64,000 nt of DNA, from assembly GCF_000426185.1 (NCBI RefSeq), contig NZ_KE384505.1, positions 249,741-313,740 of the forward strand, given 5' to 3'. Source of the DNA: Cellulomonas sp. URHD0024. GTDB lineage: Bacteria; Actinomycetota; Actinomycetes; Actinomycetales; Cellulomonadaceae. Each line of letters starts with the position of its first letter. Within the stretch, counting starts at the first letter, position 1. Below, piece after piece: positions 33,467 to 41,304 of the stretch. Both the position numbers and the translations under genes were made by a program. The notes below the pieces were generated by a model. It was not told the origin of the DNA. It was given only the letters and a program-made list of their open reading frames with translations, and did not search any database.

Positions 33467-34078
33467 ATGTCGATGGACGGGATCGCAGGGATCGCTGCCC
33501 GGATGGCGCAGATCCAGGCGCTCGTGGCACCACCGCAGGCCGCCCCGCTCACCACGTCCACCTCGACCTTCGCGTCGGCCCTCGCCGACGAGGTCGCAAA
33601 GACAACCGGCAGTACTGGCAACGTCGCCAGTGCCGCCGGTGCTGCCCGAGCCGGCGCGAGCGGGGCTCCGGCCCGCCTGAACGCCGACGGCGTACCCGTC
33701 GAGCTGGCGCGCTACGGCAACGGGCGGATCCCCGAGTCGGCGCTGCAGAAGGTCGGTGGCACGGGGGAACGGCTCTGGGCGCCCGCCGCCCAGAAGCTCG
33801 AGCAGCTGATGGGCGCCGCGGCCAAGGACGGTGTGCACATCGGCATCACGGACTCCTACCGCTCGTACGCCGCACAGGTCGACGTCGCGCAGCGCAAGGG
33901 GCTGTACAGCCAGGGCGGCCTCGCAGCGCAGCCGGGGACGAGCGAGCACGGCTGGGGGATGGCCGCCGACCTCAAGCTCGACGCGGCCGGTCAGCGCTGG
34001 ATGCGTGCGCACGGGGCCGAGTACGGGTTCGTCAAGGACACCCCCCGCGAGTCGTGGCACTGGGCGTTCCGCCCCTGA
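33467..34078 (+). CDS. M15 (VanY/DacB-type) peptidase linked to the flagellum
   Basis: 203 residues. The C-terminal half is a D-Ala-D-Ala carboxypeptidase-type metalloprotease: ITDSYRSYAAQ, then SEHGWGMAADL with zinc ligands His161 and Asp168, and SWHWAF with His198 and the preceding Glu195. No signal peptide. Residues 5-40 (GIAGIAARMAQIQALVAPPQ, TTSTSTFASALA) copy the N-terminus of the NlpC/P60 hydrolase of the fliJ-fliK region, including F35-x-x-x-L39. A sigma-28-type promoter precedes it. I infer a flagellum-exported wall enzyme. The ATG at 33467 follows GGAAGG; a second ATG lies six bases on. Confidence 0.88.
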   Translation: MSMDGIAGIAARMAQIQALVAPPQAAPLTTSTSTFASALADEVAKTTGSTGNVASAAGAARAGASGAPARLNADGVPVELARYGNGRIPESALQKVGGTGERLWAPAAQKLEQLMGAAAKDGVHIGITDSYRSYAAQVDVAQRKGLYSQGGLAAQPGTSEHGWGMAADLKLDAAGQRWMRAHGAEYGFVKDTPRESWHWAFRP

Positions 34079-34167
34079 GCAGCGACGTCGGCGGCTCCAT
34101 CGCTGCGCGGACGCGCACGACGTGGTCATCCTCACGGGTGACCGCGGCCGGTCGCCCCCAGCAACTG

Positions 34168-34195
34168 CTCAGGTCCGCGGCCCACCGGCCGATCG
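34168..34195 (+). promoter_or_regulatory. candidate sigma-28 promoter of flbD-motA-motB-fliL
   Basis: CTCAGG, 14 bases, then GCCGATCG. The -10 is good and the CT is in register with the other sites, but the rest of the -35 is weak. The leader before flbD would be about 70 bases. Confidence 0.45.
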
Positions 34196-34271
34196 ATAGG
34201 TCATACGGGCCCACGGATGGGCTCGGCGGCCCTCACCAGCCGCAGCACGGTGACCAGGGACGGGTAGAGCC

Positions 34272-34637
34272 ATGATTGTTGTGACGCGCCTAGGCGGCGG
34301 GGAGTTCGGGGTCAACCCCGACCTCATCCAACGCATCGACAGTGCACCGGACGCGATCCTGACGCTCATCGACGGCACCAAGTACATCGTCGCCGAGCCC
34401 ATGTCCGAGGTCATCAAGCGGATCAACGAGCACCGCGCGCAGATCCTGTCGCGGGCACAAGAGATCCAGGTGCAGCCCCGCATGGAGCTGGTGCCGGACC
34501 TGCCCGAGGACGAGGACGATCCCGAGGGCACCGCTGACCACCCGGAGGCGCCGACGCGGTTCGACCGCGGACGCACCACCGACCGTGAGGACGCGCCGCT
34601 CGCACCGGCCGTGCCGATCCGACCCCGGAGCGTGTGA
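34272..34637 (+). CDS. flbD: FlbD/SwrD family protein
   Basis: 121 residues. Residues 1-60 (MIVVTRLGGGEFGVNPDLIQRID, LIDGTKYIVAEPMSEVIKRI) are the complete FlbD/SwrD family, a small cytoplasmic protein encoded next to motAB that raises motor torque in Bacillus. The last 60 residues are an acidic, unordered tail not found in the Bacillus form. Its TGA overlaps the motA start. Confidence 0.93.
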   Translation: MIVVTRLGGGEFGVNPDLIQRIDSAPDAILTLIDGTKYIVAEPMSEVIKRINEHRAQILSRAQEIQVQPRMELVPDLPEDEDDPEGTADHPEAPTRFDRGRTTDREDAPLAPAVPIRPRSV

Positions 34638-35407
34638 TGGACCCCGCTGGACTCATCGGAATCGGCGTCGCCTTCGTCGCCATCTTCGGCGCCATGTTCC
34701 TCGAGGGCGGCAATCCCGTCTCGATCCTGATCCCCGGGCCGTTGCTGCTCGTGTGGTTGGGGACCCTCGGCGTCGGCATGGCAGGCCACACGGTCAAGGA
34801 CGTCATCTCGTCGTTCAAGGCCGTCCCGGCCGCCCTGCGCAGCAAGCGGCCCGACGCGTCGGCCACCGTGGACACCGTGGTGGGCCTGGCCGACCGCGCC
34901 CGTCGCGAGGGGCTGCTGGCGCTCGAGGACGCGACCCGCACGATCGACGACCCGTTCCTGCGGGGCGGCCTGCAGGCCGCGATCGACGGCACCGACCCCG
35001 AGGACCTGCGCACGATTCTCGAGGACAAGATCGCGACCAAGCGCACGGTCGACCGGATGCACGCCAAGTACTTCGCCGACATGGGCGGCTACGCGCCGAC
35101 CATCGGCATCATCGGCACCGTCATCTCGCTGGTCCACGTGCTCGAGAACCTGGCCAAGCCGGCCGAGCTCGGGCACTCGATCGCCGGTGCGTTCGTCGCG
35201 ACCCTGTGGGGCATCCTCTCCGCCAACGTGGTCTGGCTGCCGCTCTCGTCGCGTATCCGGCGGATCTCCGACCTGGAGTGCGCCGCCATGGAGGTCACCA
35301 TCGAGGGCCTCGTGGCCGTGCAGGCCGGTGCCAACCCGCGCCTCGTCGGCGAACGCCTGCGCAGCCTGCTGCCGCCCGAACCCGAGTCCAAGGCGAAGGC
35401 CGCATGA
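34637..35407 (+). CDS. motA: flagellar motor stator protein MotA
   Basis: 256 residues. Four membrane helices (LIGIGVAFVAIFGAMFLEGG, VSILIPGPLLLVWLGTLGVG, then about 150-170 and 185-205) form the ion channel with MotB. The cytoplasmic loop has ADRARREGLLALED, which carries the charged residues that meet FliG, and MGGYAPTIGIIGTVISLVHVL is the conserved third helix. The ATG at 34637 is six bases after GGAG; a GTG one codon earlier is also possible. It overlaps motB by four bases. Confidence 0.95.
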   Translation: MDPAGLIGIGVAFVAIFGAMFLEGGNPVSILIPGPLLLVWLGTLGVGMAGHTVKDVISSFKAVPAALRSKRPDASATVDTVVGLADRARREGLLALEDATRTIDDPFLRGGLQAAIDGTDPEDLRTILEDKIATKRTVDRMHAKYFADMGGYAPTIGIIGTVISLVHVLENLAKPAELGHSIAGAFVATLWGILSANVVWLPLSSRIRRISDLECAAMEVTIEGLVAVQAGANPRLVGERLRSLLPPEPESKAKAA

Positions 35408-36327
35408 GCGGACGCACCCCGGTCAGGCGCCGCCGCAAGGGCGCCCCCGAGGAGGAGCACGCGAACCACGAACGCTGGCTCGTCAGCTACGCGGACATGA
35501 TCACGGTGCTCATGGCCCTGTTCATCGTGCTCTTCGCGATCAGCCAGGTGGACCAGGACAAGTACATCGCGCTGCGCGACAGCCTCTCCTCGGGCTTCCA
35601 GGACACCACGACGTCTCCGTCGGTCCTCGACGGGAGCGACGGCAACCTCGACGGCACGAGCACTCAGACGGACAACACGCCCGCGCGCGGCACGGCGGGC
35701 ATGGTCAACGCCGACAACGGCCTGGGCCAGGAGGCGTCCGACCCGGTCGTCGCCAAGGCGGTCGACGCGAAGCCGACGCCGGCGGCCGGTGTCGACCCCG
35801 CGTTGCTCGCCGCTGCCCGGGCGGAGGCCGCCCACCTGGCAGCCCTGCAGGCGCAGATCGAGGCGTCGCTCGCCAACAACGGGCTCGCCAACATGGTGCG
35901 GTACCGCATCGACTCACGTGGTCTGACCCTCGGGCTGGTGGCCAACGACGTGTTCTTCGCCCAGGGGAGCGCCGTGATGACGCCGACCGCCCTGCGGATC
36001 CTGGACGTCGCGGCACCCTTGATGGTCGGCCTCAACGAGAACATCTCGATCGAGGGCCACGCCAACGTCGTCCCCGTGTCCGGGCGGTACCCCACCAACT
36101 GGGAGCTGTCCTCCGACCGTGCGACCCAGGTGCTCCGGCACCTGGTCGAGGCGGACGGCATGCCCGGCGGCCGCATCATGGCCGTCGGCTACGGCGACAC
36201 CCGGCCCCTCGTCCCCGGTGCCAGCCCTGACGCGCTGGCGAGCAACCGCCGCGTCGACATCGTCATCCTCTCCAGCGCGCCCGAGAACGTGCGCGCCCTC
36301 CTGCCAGCACTGACGGCGAAGGGATAA
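35404..36327 (+). CDS. motB: flagellar motor stator protein MotB
   Basis: 307 residues. One membrane helix (about 27-47, WLVSYADMITVLMALFIVLF) with Asp31, the ion-carrying residue, and a C-terminal OmpA-like peptidoglycan-binding domain (about 190-290: ISIEGHANVVPVSGRYPTNWELSSDRA, in part). A plug-linker segment of about 130 residues, rich in Asp, Ala and Thr, separates them and is longer than in enteric MotB. Start ATG overlaps motA. The helix does not tell clearly whether H+ or Na+ is used; Asp with Ala/Val around it leans to H+. Confidence 0.95.
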   Translation: MSGRTPVRRRRKGAPEEEHANHERWLVSYADMITVLMALFIVLFAISQVDQDKYIALRDSLSSGFQDTTTSPSVLDGSDGNLDGTSTQTDNTPARGTAGMVNADNGLGQEASDPVVAKAVDAKPTPAAGVDPALLAAARAEAAHLAALQAQIEASLANNGLANMVRYRIDSRGLTLGLVANDVFFAQGSAVMTPTALRILDVAAPLMVGLNENISIEGHANVVPVSGRYPTNWELSSDRATQVLRHLVEADGMPGGRIMAVGYGDTRPLVPGASPDALASNRRVDIVILSSAPENVRALLPALTAKG

Positions 36328-36331
36328 GGCC

Positions 36332-36847
36332 ATGCCCATCGAACAGCGAGTGATCTCCGGATCCAAGATCGGCGCCAGCAACAAGATCGGTGGCGGCTCG
36401 ATCACTCCGACGGCCGAGCCGGAGTCCGAGGCGCCGTCGAAGAAGAAGTCCAAGAAGAAGCTCATGGTCGTCGTCCTGGTGGCCGTGCTGGCCGTCGGCG
36501 GCGGGGCGTACTGGTTCCTGGGCAGGGGCGGCACGCCCGCGGCCGAGGCCGCGCCCGAGAAGGGCGTCGTCCTCACCATCGACCCCGTCAGCCTCAACCT
36601 CGCCCAGGGGCACTACCTGCGCCTCGGCCTGGCCCTGCAGCTGACCAAGAAGGTCGGGACCACGGACGTGCCGGACACGGCCGAGGCCCTCGACATGGCG
36701 ATCTCCCTGTTCTCCGGCCACACCGTCGCCGAGGTCACCGACCCGAAGACGCGTGCCGCGCTGAAGGCCCAGCTCGTGACCGAGCTCGGCAAGGCCTACG
36801 ACGGAAAGGTCATGGACGTCTATCTGACGAACTACGTCACCCAGTAG
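36332..36847 (+). CDS. fliL: flagellar basal-body-associated protein FliL
   Basis: 171 residues. Single membrane helix near 44-62 (LMVVVLVAVLAVGGGAYWFL) after a Lys-rich cytoplasmic stretch, then the FliL periplasmic-type domain with LTIDPVSLNLAQGHYLRLGLAL and a conserved end VYLTNYVTQ. FliL rings the stator and supports torque. It starts four bases after motB. Confidence 0.94.
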   Translation: MPIEQRVISGSKIGASNKIGGGSITPTAEPESEAPSKKKSKKKLMVVVLVAVLAVGGGAYWFLGRGGTPAAEAAPEKGVVLTIDPVSLNLAQGHYLRLGLALQLTKKVGTTDVPDTAEALDMAISLFSGHTVAEVTDPKTRAALKAQLVTELGKAYDGKVMDVYLTNYVTQ

Positions 36848-36857
36848 GGCACAGCAG

Positions 36858-36877
36858 GCCGGGAACGTGATCCCGGC
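36858..36877 (+). terminator. hairpin after fliL
   Basis: GCCGGGA (36858-36864) pairs with TCCCGGC (36871-36877) ten bases past fliL. It may end or attenuate the flbD-fliL transcript. Stem is only 7 bp. Confidence 0.45.
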
Positions 36878-36884
36878 GAGTCGG

Positions 36885-36902
36885 GGCGCCATGGAGGGCG
36901 CC
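36885..36902 (+). promoter_or_regulatory. CsrA-type hairpin upstream of fliM
   Basis: GGCGCC, loop ATGGAG, GGCGCC. The hexaloop shows the ANGGA core, as in the flagellin leader. A third hairpin, CCGACCC-ACGAA-GGGTCGG, follows at 36924-36942. All lie in the 121-base gap before fliM. Confidence 0.45.
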
Positions 36903-36968
36903 ACACCGCTCCGCAGCTGAATGTCCGACCCACGAAGGGTCGGTGCGGAGAAGCGAGCACCGGGTGAG

Positions 36969-37982
36969 ATGGGCTTGACCCGCGCCGAAGTGCTCACAAC
37001 GCGCGTGCGCCCGCCGATGAGTGGCTTCGTGACGGTCCCTGACACCCTTCCTCCTGCGCGCACCACGGTGCGGGCGCAGCGCCGCGGACGCACGGCGGAG
37101 CCCGTGGCGTACGACTTCCGTCGGCCGCTGACGCTGCCCCGTGACCACGCGCGCCACCTCGAGATGGCGTTCGAGCGGTTCGCCCGACAGTTCGGCAACC
37201 AGCTGACCGCTCGCCTGCGGGCCATGACGAGCCTGACGCTCGAGAAGCTGAACCTCCGCACGTACGACGAGTACATCAACCTGACGCCGACGCCGACCGC
37301 GATGGTGATGTGCACGGTCACGTACACCCGCCAGACGGCGATCCTCCAGCTCCCCGTGCCGGCCACGCTGGTGTGGATCGACTACCTCTTCGGTGGCAAC
37401 GGCCGCGGCGACGACCGCGAGGGTCGCGAGCTCACCGACATCGAGCTCTCGCTGGTGAAGGACCTCCTGGGCCACTCGCTCAGCGACCTCGAGTACGCGT
37501 TCGCCGGTCTGGCGCCGCTCGCGCTCACCGTCGGGGGAGTCCAGTACAACCCGCAGTTCGTGCAGGCCGCCGGTGCCGGTGACGCCGTGCTCGTCGCCTC
37601 GTTCACCCTCCGTGTGGGCGACCACGTGGACGCCCTGACGCTGATGCTCCCCGCCGACGTCCTGCTCGCCCAGCTCCGGGCCGCCGACGGACCCGTCGCC
37701 CGATCGGCCGACGAGCGCGTCGCCGCGGCCAAGACCGCCGCCGAGATCGAGCGCGCCATGCAGGACGTGCCGGTCGAGGTAGCCGTCCGGTTCGCACCCG
37801 TCGTCGTGCACCCGCGCGACGTCATCGATCTCGCGGTCGGCGACCTGCTGCCGCTGTCCCACCCGTCGACCGACCTGCTGGACGTGGTCGTCGACGGTGT
37901 CGTGCTCGCCCGTGCCGCCGCCGGCAGCCACGGGTCCCGGCTCGCGTGCCGAGTCGTCACTGTCGAGGAGAACAAGGCGTGA
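36969..37982 (+). CDS. fliM: flagellar motor switch protein FliM
   Basis: 337 residues. Rotor switch protein. The core (about 55-245) has YDFRRPLTLPRDHARHLEMAFERFAR and VPATLVWIDYLFGGNGRGDDREGRELTDIEL, the GGxG-type FliM motif region; the C-terminal SpoA domain follows (DVIDLAVGDLLPLSHP). The usual N-terminal CheY-binding peptide (LSQ-E-ID-LL) is absent; only LTRAEV near the start recalls it. The start is uncertain: ATG at 36969 is used, ATG at 36921 would place the 36924-36942 hairpin in the gene, and ATG at 37017 is also in frame. It overlaps fliN by four bases (GTGA). Confidence 0.92.
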   Translation: MGLTRAEVLTTRVRPPMSGFVTVPDTLPPARTTVRAQRRGRTAEPVAYDFRRPLTLPRDHARHLEMAFERFARQFGNQLTARLRAMTSLTLEKLNLRTYDEYINLTPTPTAMVMCTVTYTRQTAILQLPVPATLVWIDYLFGGNGRGDDREGRELTDIELSLVKDLLGHSLSDLEYAFAGLAPLALTVGGVQYNPQFVQAAGAGDAVLVASFTLRVGDHVDALTLMLPADVLLAQLRAADGPVARSADERVAAAKTAAEIERAMQDVPVEVAVRFAPVVVHPRDVIDLAVGDLLPLSHPSTDLLDVVVDGVVLARAAAGSHGSRLACRVVTVEENKA

Positions 37983-38722
37983 ACAGTATGAAGAGCCCCA
38001 CCATCCCCACCGCGCGCACCGCCGGGGACGTCGACGCCTCCGAGACCGCCCTCGCCGCGGCGGCCGCCGCCGCAGCGCTGGTGCCCTCGACCGTGCCGCT
38101 CGTCGCCGTCAGCGCGAACCACCGCGACATCCCCGCCGGCTCCACCGCGCTCGTCGCGTCGTTCGTCGGCTCGCCCAGCGCCGAGATCGTCCTGGTGGCC
38201 GACGCCGTGATCGCGGACGTGCTCGAGGCCAGCGCGGCCGCGGGCGACGCGATCGACCTGAGCGACGCGCTGCGTCCGGCGATGGAGGCCGCCGCAGCCG
38301 TTCTCGGTGCCGGTGTCCTGGAGGCCGCGCGCCTCGAGCCCGTCGAGCAGGTCGTCGGACCCGACACGCAGGTCGTCACGCTCCAGCAGGGTGGCGAGTC
38401 CGTCGCCTGGTTCGCGCTGCGGATCCGTGCGTCGAAGGCCTCCGCCCCGGCCGGCGTCGTGCCGAGCCCCCGTACCAACATGCGCATGCTCTACGACGTC
38501 GAGATGACGCTGACCGCCGAGATCGGCCGCACCCGGCTCCCCGTGCGCCAGGTGCTCGACCTGGCCCCCGGCGCCGTCCTCGAGCTGGACCGCACCGCCG
38601 GCAGCCCCGCCGACGTCATGGTCAACGGTCGGCTCATCGCCCGCGGCGAGGTCGTCGTCGTCGACGAGGCGTACGGCATCCGCGTCACCGAGATCGTCTC
38701 CGGGTCGGAGTCCGGCCTCTGA
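37979..38722 (+). CDS. fliN: flagellar motor switch protein FliN (FliY-like, long form)
   Basis: 247 residues, against about 100-140 for simple FliN. The last 85 residues are the SpoA/FliN domain (LYDVEMTLTAEIGRTRLPVRQVLDL, VMVNGRLIARGEVVVVDEAYGIRVTEIV in part). Residues 40-150 form an extra alpha/beta domain (STALVASFVGSPSAEIVLVAD, LRPAMEAAAAVLGAGVLEAA) that looks like the CheC-like part of FliY, but the E-x-x-N phosphatase motif is not kept. The GTG at 37979 is chosen because GAGGAG lies eight bases upstream and it overlaps the fliM stop. Confidence 0.92.
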   Translation: MNSMKSPTIPTARTAGDVDASETALAAAAAAAALVPSTVPLVAVSANHRDIPAGSTALVASFVGSPSAEIVLVADAVIADVLEASAAAGDAIDLSDALRPAMEAAAAVLGAGVLEAARLEPVEQVVGPDTQVVTLQQGGESVAWFALRIRASKASAPAGVVPSPRTNMRMLYDVEMTLTAEIGRTRLPVRQVLDLAPGAVLELDRTAGSPADVMVNGRLIARGEVVVVDEAYGIRVTEIVSGSESGL

Positions 38723-39528
38723 TGCTGACCGCGACGTTCGTGCTCCGCCTGCTGCTGGCGCTGACCTGCGTGGTCGGCCTGATCTGGTACATCGGTCGTC
38801 GGTTCGGCAACGGTGGTTCGCAGCAGCGCACCTCCCGTGAGCCGGGCGTCAAGATCGTCGGTCGGCAGTCCATGGGCAAGCACGCAGGCGTCGCCGTCGT
38901 TGCCGTCGGTCCGCGCCGGATCCTCGTCGGGTACGGCGACCAGCAGGTCTCGATGCTCACCGAGCTCGGGCCGGTCTTCGAGGAGCTGCCCGCTCCCAAG
39001 GTCACGGCGTCCACGGCCGAGGCCGCCGGCGCCCCGTGGGTGTCGGTGGTCCGGGCGACGAAGGCCGCCGCCGCCGGCATGCTCCCGACGCCGCGCAGCC
39101 GCAAGGCGAGCGCGCCCACGGCGATCACGCCGCAGTCGCTCGCCGCCGCCGGCGTCCCCGCGCCGCCCGTCGCTCCCACGGTGGCCAAGGCTCCCAAGGC
39201 TCTCAAGGCGCTCGACGCGAGCCCCATCGACCGGCTCGACAAGGACAGCTGGCCGACCCTCGCGGAGCCGACCGTCCACGTCGCACCCGCCGTGCCTCGC
39301 GCGGCAGCAACCCCGGCCCCGGCCCCGGTCGCGGTCGCCGCAGCGACGGCCGCCCCGGCCGCACCCGCTGTCGTCGACGTCGCGACGACGATCGAGACCC
39401 CGGTCGGCCCGGAGCTCGCCGGGACGACGTCCGGGCCGGCACACTCGGCGCTCGCCGGCTCGATCCTCGCCCCCGACACCTGGCGCCAGGCGCTGCGGTC
39501 GCTGCAGGACCGGACGGTCCGCCACTGA
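38722..39528 (+). CDS. fliO: flagellar biosynthesis protein FliO
   Basis: 268 residues. One N-terminal membrane helix (FVLRLLLALTCVVGLIWYIG) followed by a small beta domain (VKIVGRQSMGKHAGVAVVAVGPRRILVGYGDQQVSML in part), the FliO pattern. FliO helps assemble the FliP ring. The tail from about 95 is a long Ala/Pro-rich stretch with no counterpart in other FliO proteins. One-base overlaps connect it to fliN and fliP. Confidence 0.88.
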   Translation: MLTATFVLRLLLALTCVVGLIWYIGRRFGNGGSQQRTSREPGVKIVGRQSMGKHAGVAVVAVGPRRILVGYGDQQVSMLTELGPVFEELPAPKVTASTAEAAGAPWVSVVRATKAAAAGMLPTPRSRKASAPTAITPQSLAAAGVPAPPVAPTVAKAPKALKALDASPIDRLDKDSWPTLAEPTVHVAPAVPRAAATPAPAPVAVAAATAAPAAPAVVDVATTIETPVGPELAGTTSGPAHSALAGSILAPDTWRQALRSLQDRTVRH

Positions 39529-40259
39529 TGCTCTTCGACCCCACGGCACCTGTGGTGCCGACACCTGCTATGTCCCCGGGCATCGGCGACACCGTCTCCG
39601 TGGCCGTCAACGGCGTCAACGGCACGCCGAGCAACTCGATCGTGGTCCTGCTCGCCATCACGCTGCTGTCGGTCGTCCCGGCGGTGCTGCTGATGACGAC
39701 GAGCTTCACCAAGATCTTCGTCGTCCTGTCGTTCACGCGGAACGCGCTCGGGCTGCAGGGCGTCCCGCCCAACCAGGTGCTGGCCGGGCTGTCGCTCTTC
39801 CTCAGCCTGTTCATCATGGCGCCGACCATCTCCCAGGTGAACGACACCGGTGTGCAGTCCTACATGCACGGCGAGATGACGTTCAGCCAGGCCGTCGACA
39901 TCGGCAAGCAGCCGCTCGAGAAGTTCATGCTCTCGCACACCCGTGAGCAGGACCTGGCGCTGATGACCCGCGCGGCCGACCAGGAGAACCCCAAGGACGA
40001 GGCGGACGTCCCGTTCACCACCCTCGTGCCCGCGTTCCTGATCTCCGAGCTCCGCTCGGCGTTCATCATGGGGTTCGTCATCTTCATACCGTTCCTGGTG
40101 ATCGACCTCGTCGTCTCCGCGTCGTTGATGTCGATGGGCATGATGATGCTGCCCCCGGTGATGATCTCCTTGCCGTTCAAGTTGTTGCTGTTCGTCCTCG
40201 TCGACGGCTGGGGACTGGTCATCTCGTCCCTCGTCGGCTCCTACACCGGGAGTGGTTGA
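39528..40259 (+). CDS. fliP: flagellar export gate protein FliP
   Basis: 243 residues. Main subunit of the export gate. Family motifs: LLMTTSFTKIFVVLSFTRNALGLQ, PPNQVLAGLSLFLSLFIMAP, LVPAFLISELRSAF and FIPFLVIDLVVSASLMSMGMMMLPP (in part). It has the usual hydrophobic helices in the order of the family; the first 35 residues act as leader or periplasmic start. ATG overlaps the fliO TGA. Confidence 0.97.
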   Translation: MLFDPTAPVVPTPAMSPGIGDTVSVAVNGVNGTPSNSIVVLLAITLLSVVPAVLLMTTSFTKIFVVLSFTRNALGLQGVPPNQVLAGLSLFLSLFIMAPTISQVNDTGVQSYMHGEMTFSQAVDIGKQPLEKFMLSHTREQDLALMTRAADQENPKDEADVPFTTLVPAFLISELRSAFIMGFVIFIPFLVIDLVVSASLMSMGMMMLPPVMISLPFKLLLFVLVDGWGLVISSLVGSYTGSG

Positions 40260-40261
40260 CG

Positions 40262-40534
40262 ATGGACACCAACGCAGTCCTCGACATCGGCATGCAGGCG
40301 CTGCTCCTCGCCGCCAAGCTCGCCGCCCCGGTCCTCGTGACCTCGCTGGTGGTCGGCTTCGTCGTCTCGCTCATCCAGTCCGTGACCCAGATCCAGGAGG
40401 TCACGCTCAGCTTCGTGCCCAAGGCCATCGCCGCAGCCGTCGCGCTGCTCGTGGCCGGGCACTGGATGATCTCGACGATCGTGCAGTTCACCACCGAGCT
40501 GTTCGCCCGCATCCCGTCGCTGACGGGGAGCTGA
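40262..40534 (+). CDS. fliQ: flagellar export gate protein FliQ
   Basis: 90 residues, two membrane helices (ALLLAAKLAAPVLVTSLVVGF and FVPKAIAAAVALLVAGHWMI) with the linking VSLIQSVTQIQEVTLSF, the FliQ hallmark. Starts two bases after fliP and ends two bases before fliR. Confidence 0.97.
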   Translation: MDTNAVLDIGMQALLLAAKLAAPVLVTSLVVGFVVSLIQSVTQIQEVTLSFVPKAIAAAVALLVAGHWMISTIVQFTTELFARIPSLTGS

Positions 40535-40536
40535 GC

Positions 40537-41304
40537 GTGGACCCGGTCAACATCACGTTGCCCTTGGACGCCGTGCAGACCGCGATGCTCGCCGGCGTCC
40601 GCATCGTCGCCTTCATGACGGTCGCGCCGCCCTTCTCGCAGAAGTCGATCCCCGGCACGGTGCGCTGGGTGATCGCGCTCGGGCTCGCGCTGGCGGTCTC
40701 GCCGCGGTTGTCGTCCGCCGGGACGGACACGACGGGCGCGTTCGTCGGCTCGCTGCTCCTGCAGGCAGTGATCGGGGTCCTCTTCGGCTTCCTCGTGATG
40801 ATGGCGTTCTCGGCGATCCAGTCGGCCGGGACGCTCATCGACCTGTTCGGCGGCTTCCAGATGGCGACCGCGTTCGACCCGATGAGCATGTCCAGCGGTG
40901 CGCAGTTCCAGCGGCTCTACCAGTGGACCGCCCTGGTGCTCCTGTTCGTCACCGACGGCTACCAGATCGTGCTCGGCGGCCTGGTCCGCACGTTCGACGC
41001 CCTGCCCCTGGGCGCGGCGCTGAACCCCGACCTCTTCCTGCACTCGCTGACCACCGGCGTCGGGCAGATGTTCGTCGGGGCGCTCCAGATCGCGGGCCCG
41101 CTGCTCGTCGTGCTGTTCCTCGCCGACGTCGGCCTGGGCCTGCTGACCCGGGTGGCACCCGCGCTCAACGCGTTCGCCATGGGCTTCCCGCTGAAGATCT
41201 TGATCTCGCTCTCGCTCGGGGCGTTCGCGTTCCTCGCGCTGCCCAACGTGGTCCGCACGCTCACCGGCAAGTCCGTCTCCGCCATGCTCGGAGCCGGCTC
41301 ATGA
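40537..41304 (+). CDS. fliR: flagellar export gate protein FliR
   Basis: 255 residues, six membrane helices. Family marks: VAFMTVAPPFSQKSIPGTVRW, GFLVMMAFSAIQSAGTLIDLFGG, then APALNAFAMGFPLKILISL. Start GTG at 40537, two bases after fliQ, no ATG nearby fits. Its TGA overlaps flhB (ATGA). Confidence 0.96.
   Translation: MDPVNITLPLDAVQTAMLAGVRIVAFMTVAPPFSQKSIPGTVRWVIALGLALAVSPRLSSAGTDTTGAFVGSLLLQAVIGVLFGFLVMMAFSAIQSAGTLIDLFGGFQMATAFDPMSMSSGAQFQRLYQWTALVLLFVTDGYQIVLGGLVRTFDALPLGAALNPDLFLHSLTTGVGQMFVGALQIAGPLLVVLFLADVGLGLLTRVAPALNAFAMGFPLKILISLSLGAFAFLALPNVVRTLTGKSVSAMLGAGS

Noticed and set aside
36921..36968. Earlier fliM start at 36921
   Set aside because: The extra 16 residues match nothing and would be coded by a stable hairpin; kept as an alternative only.
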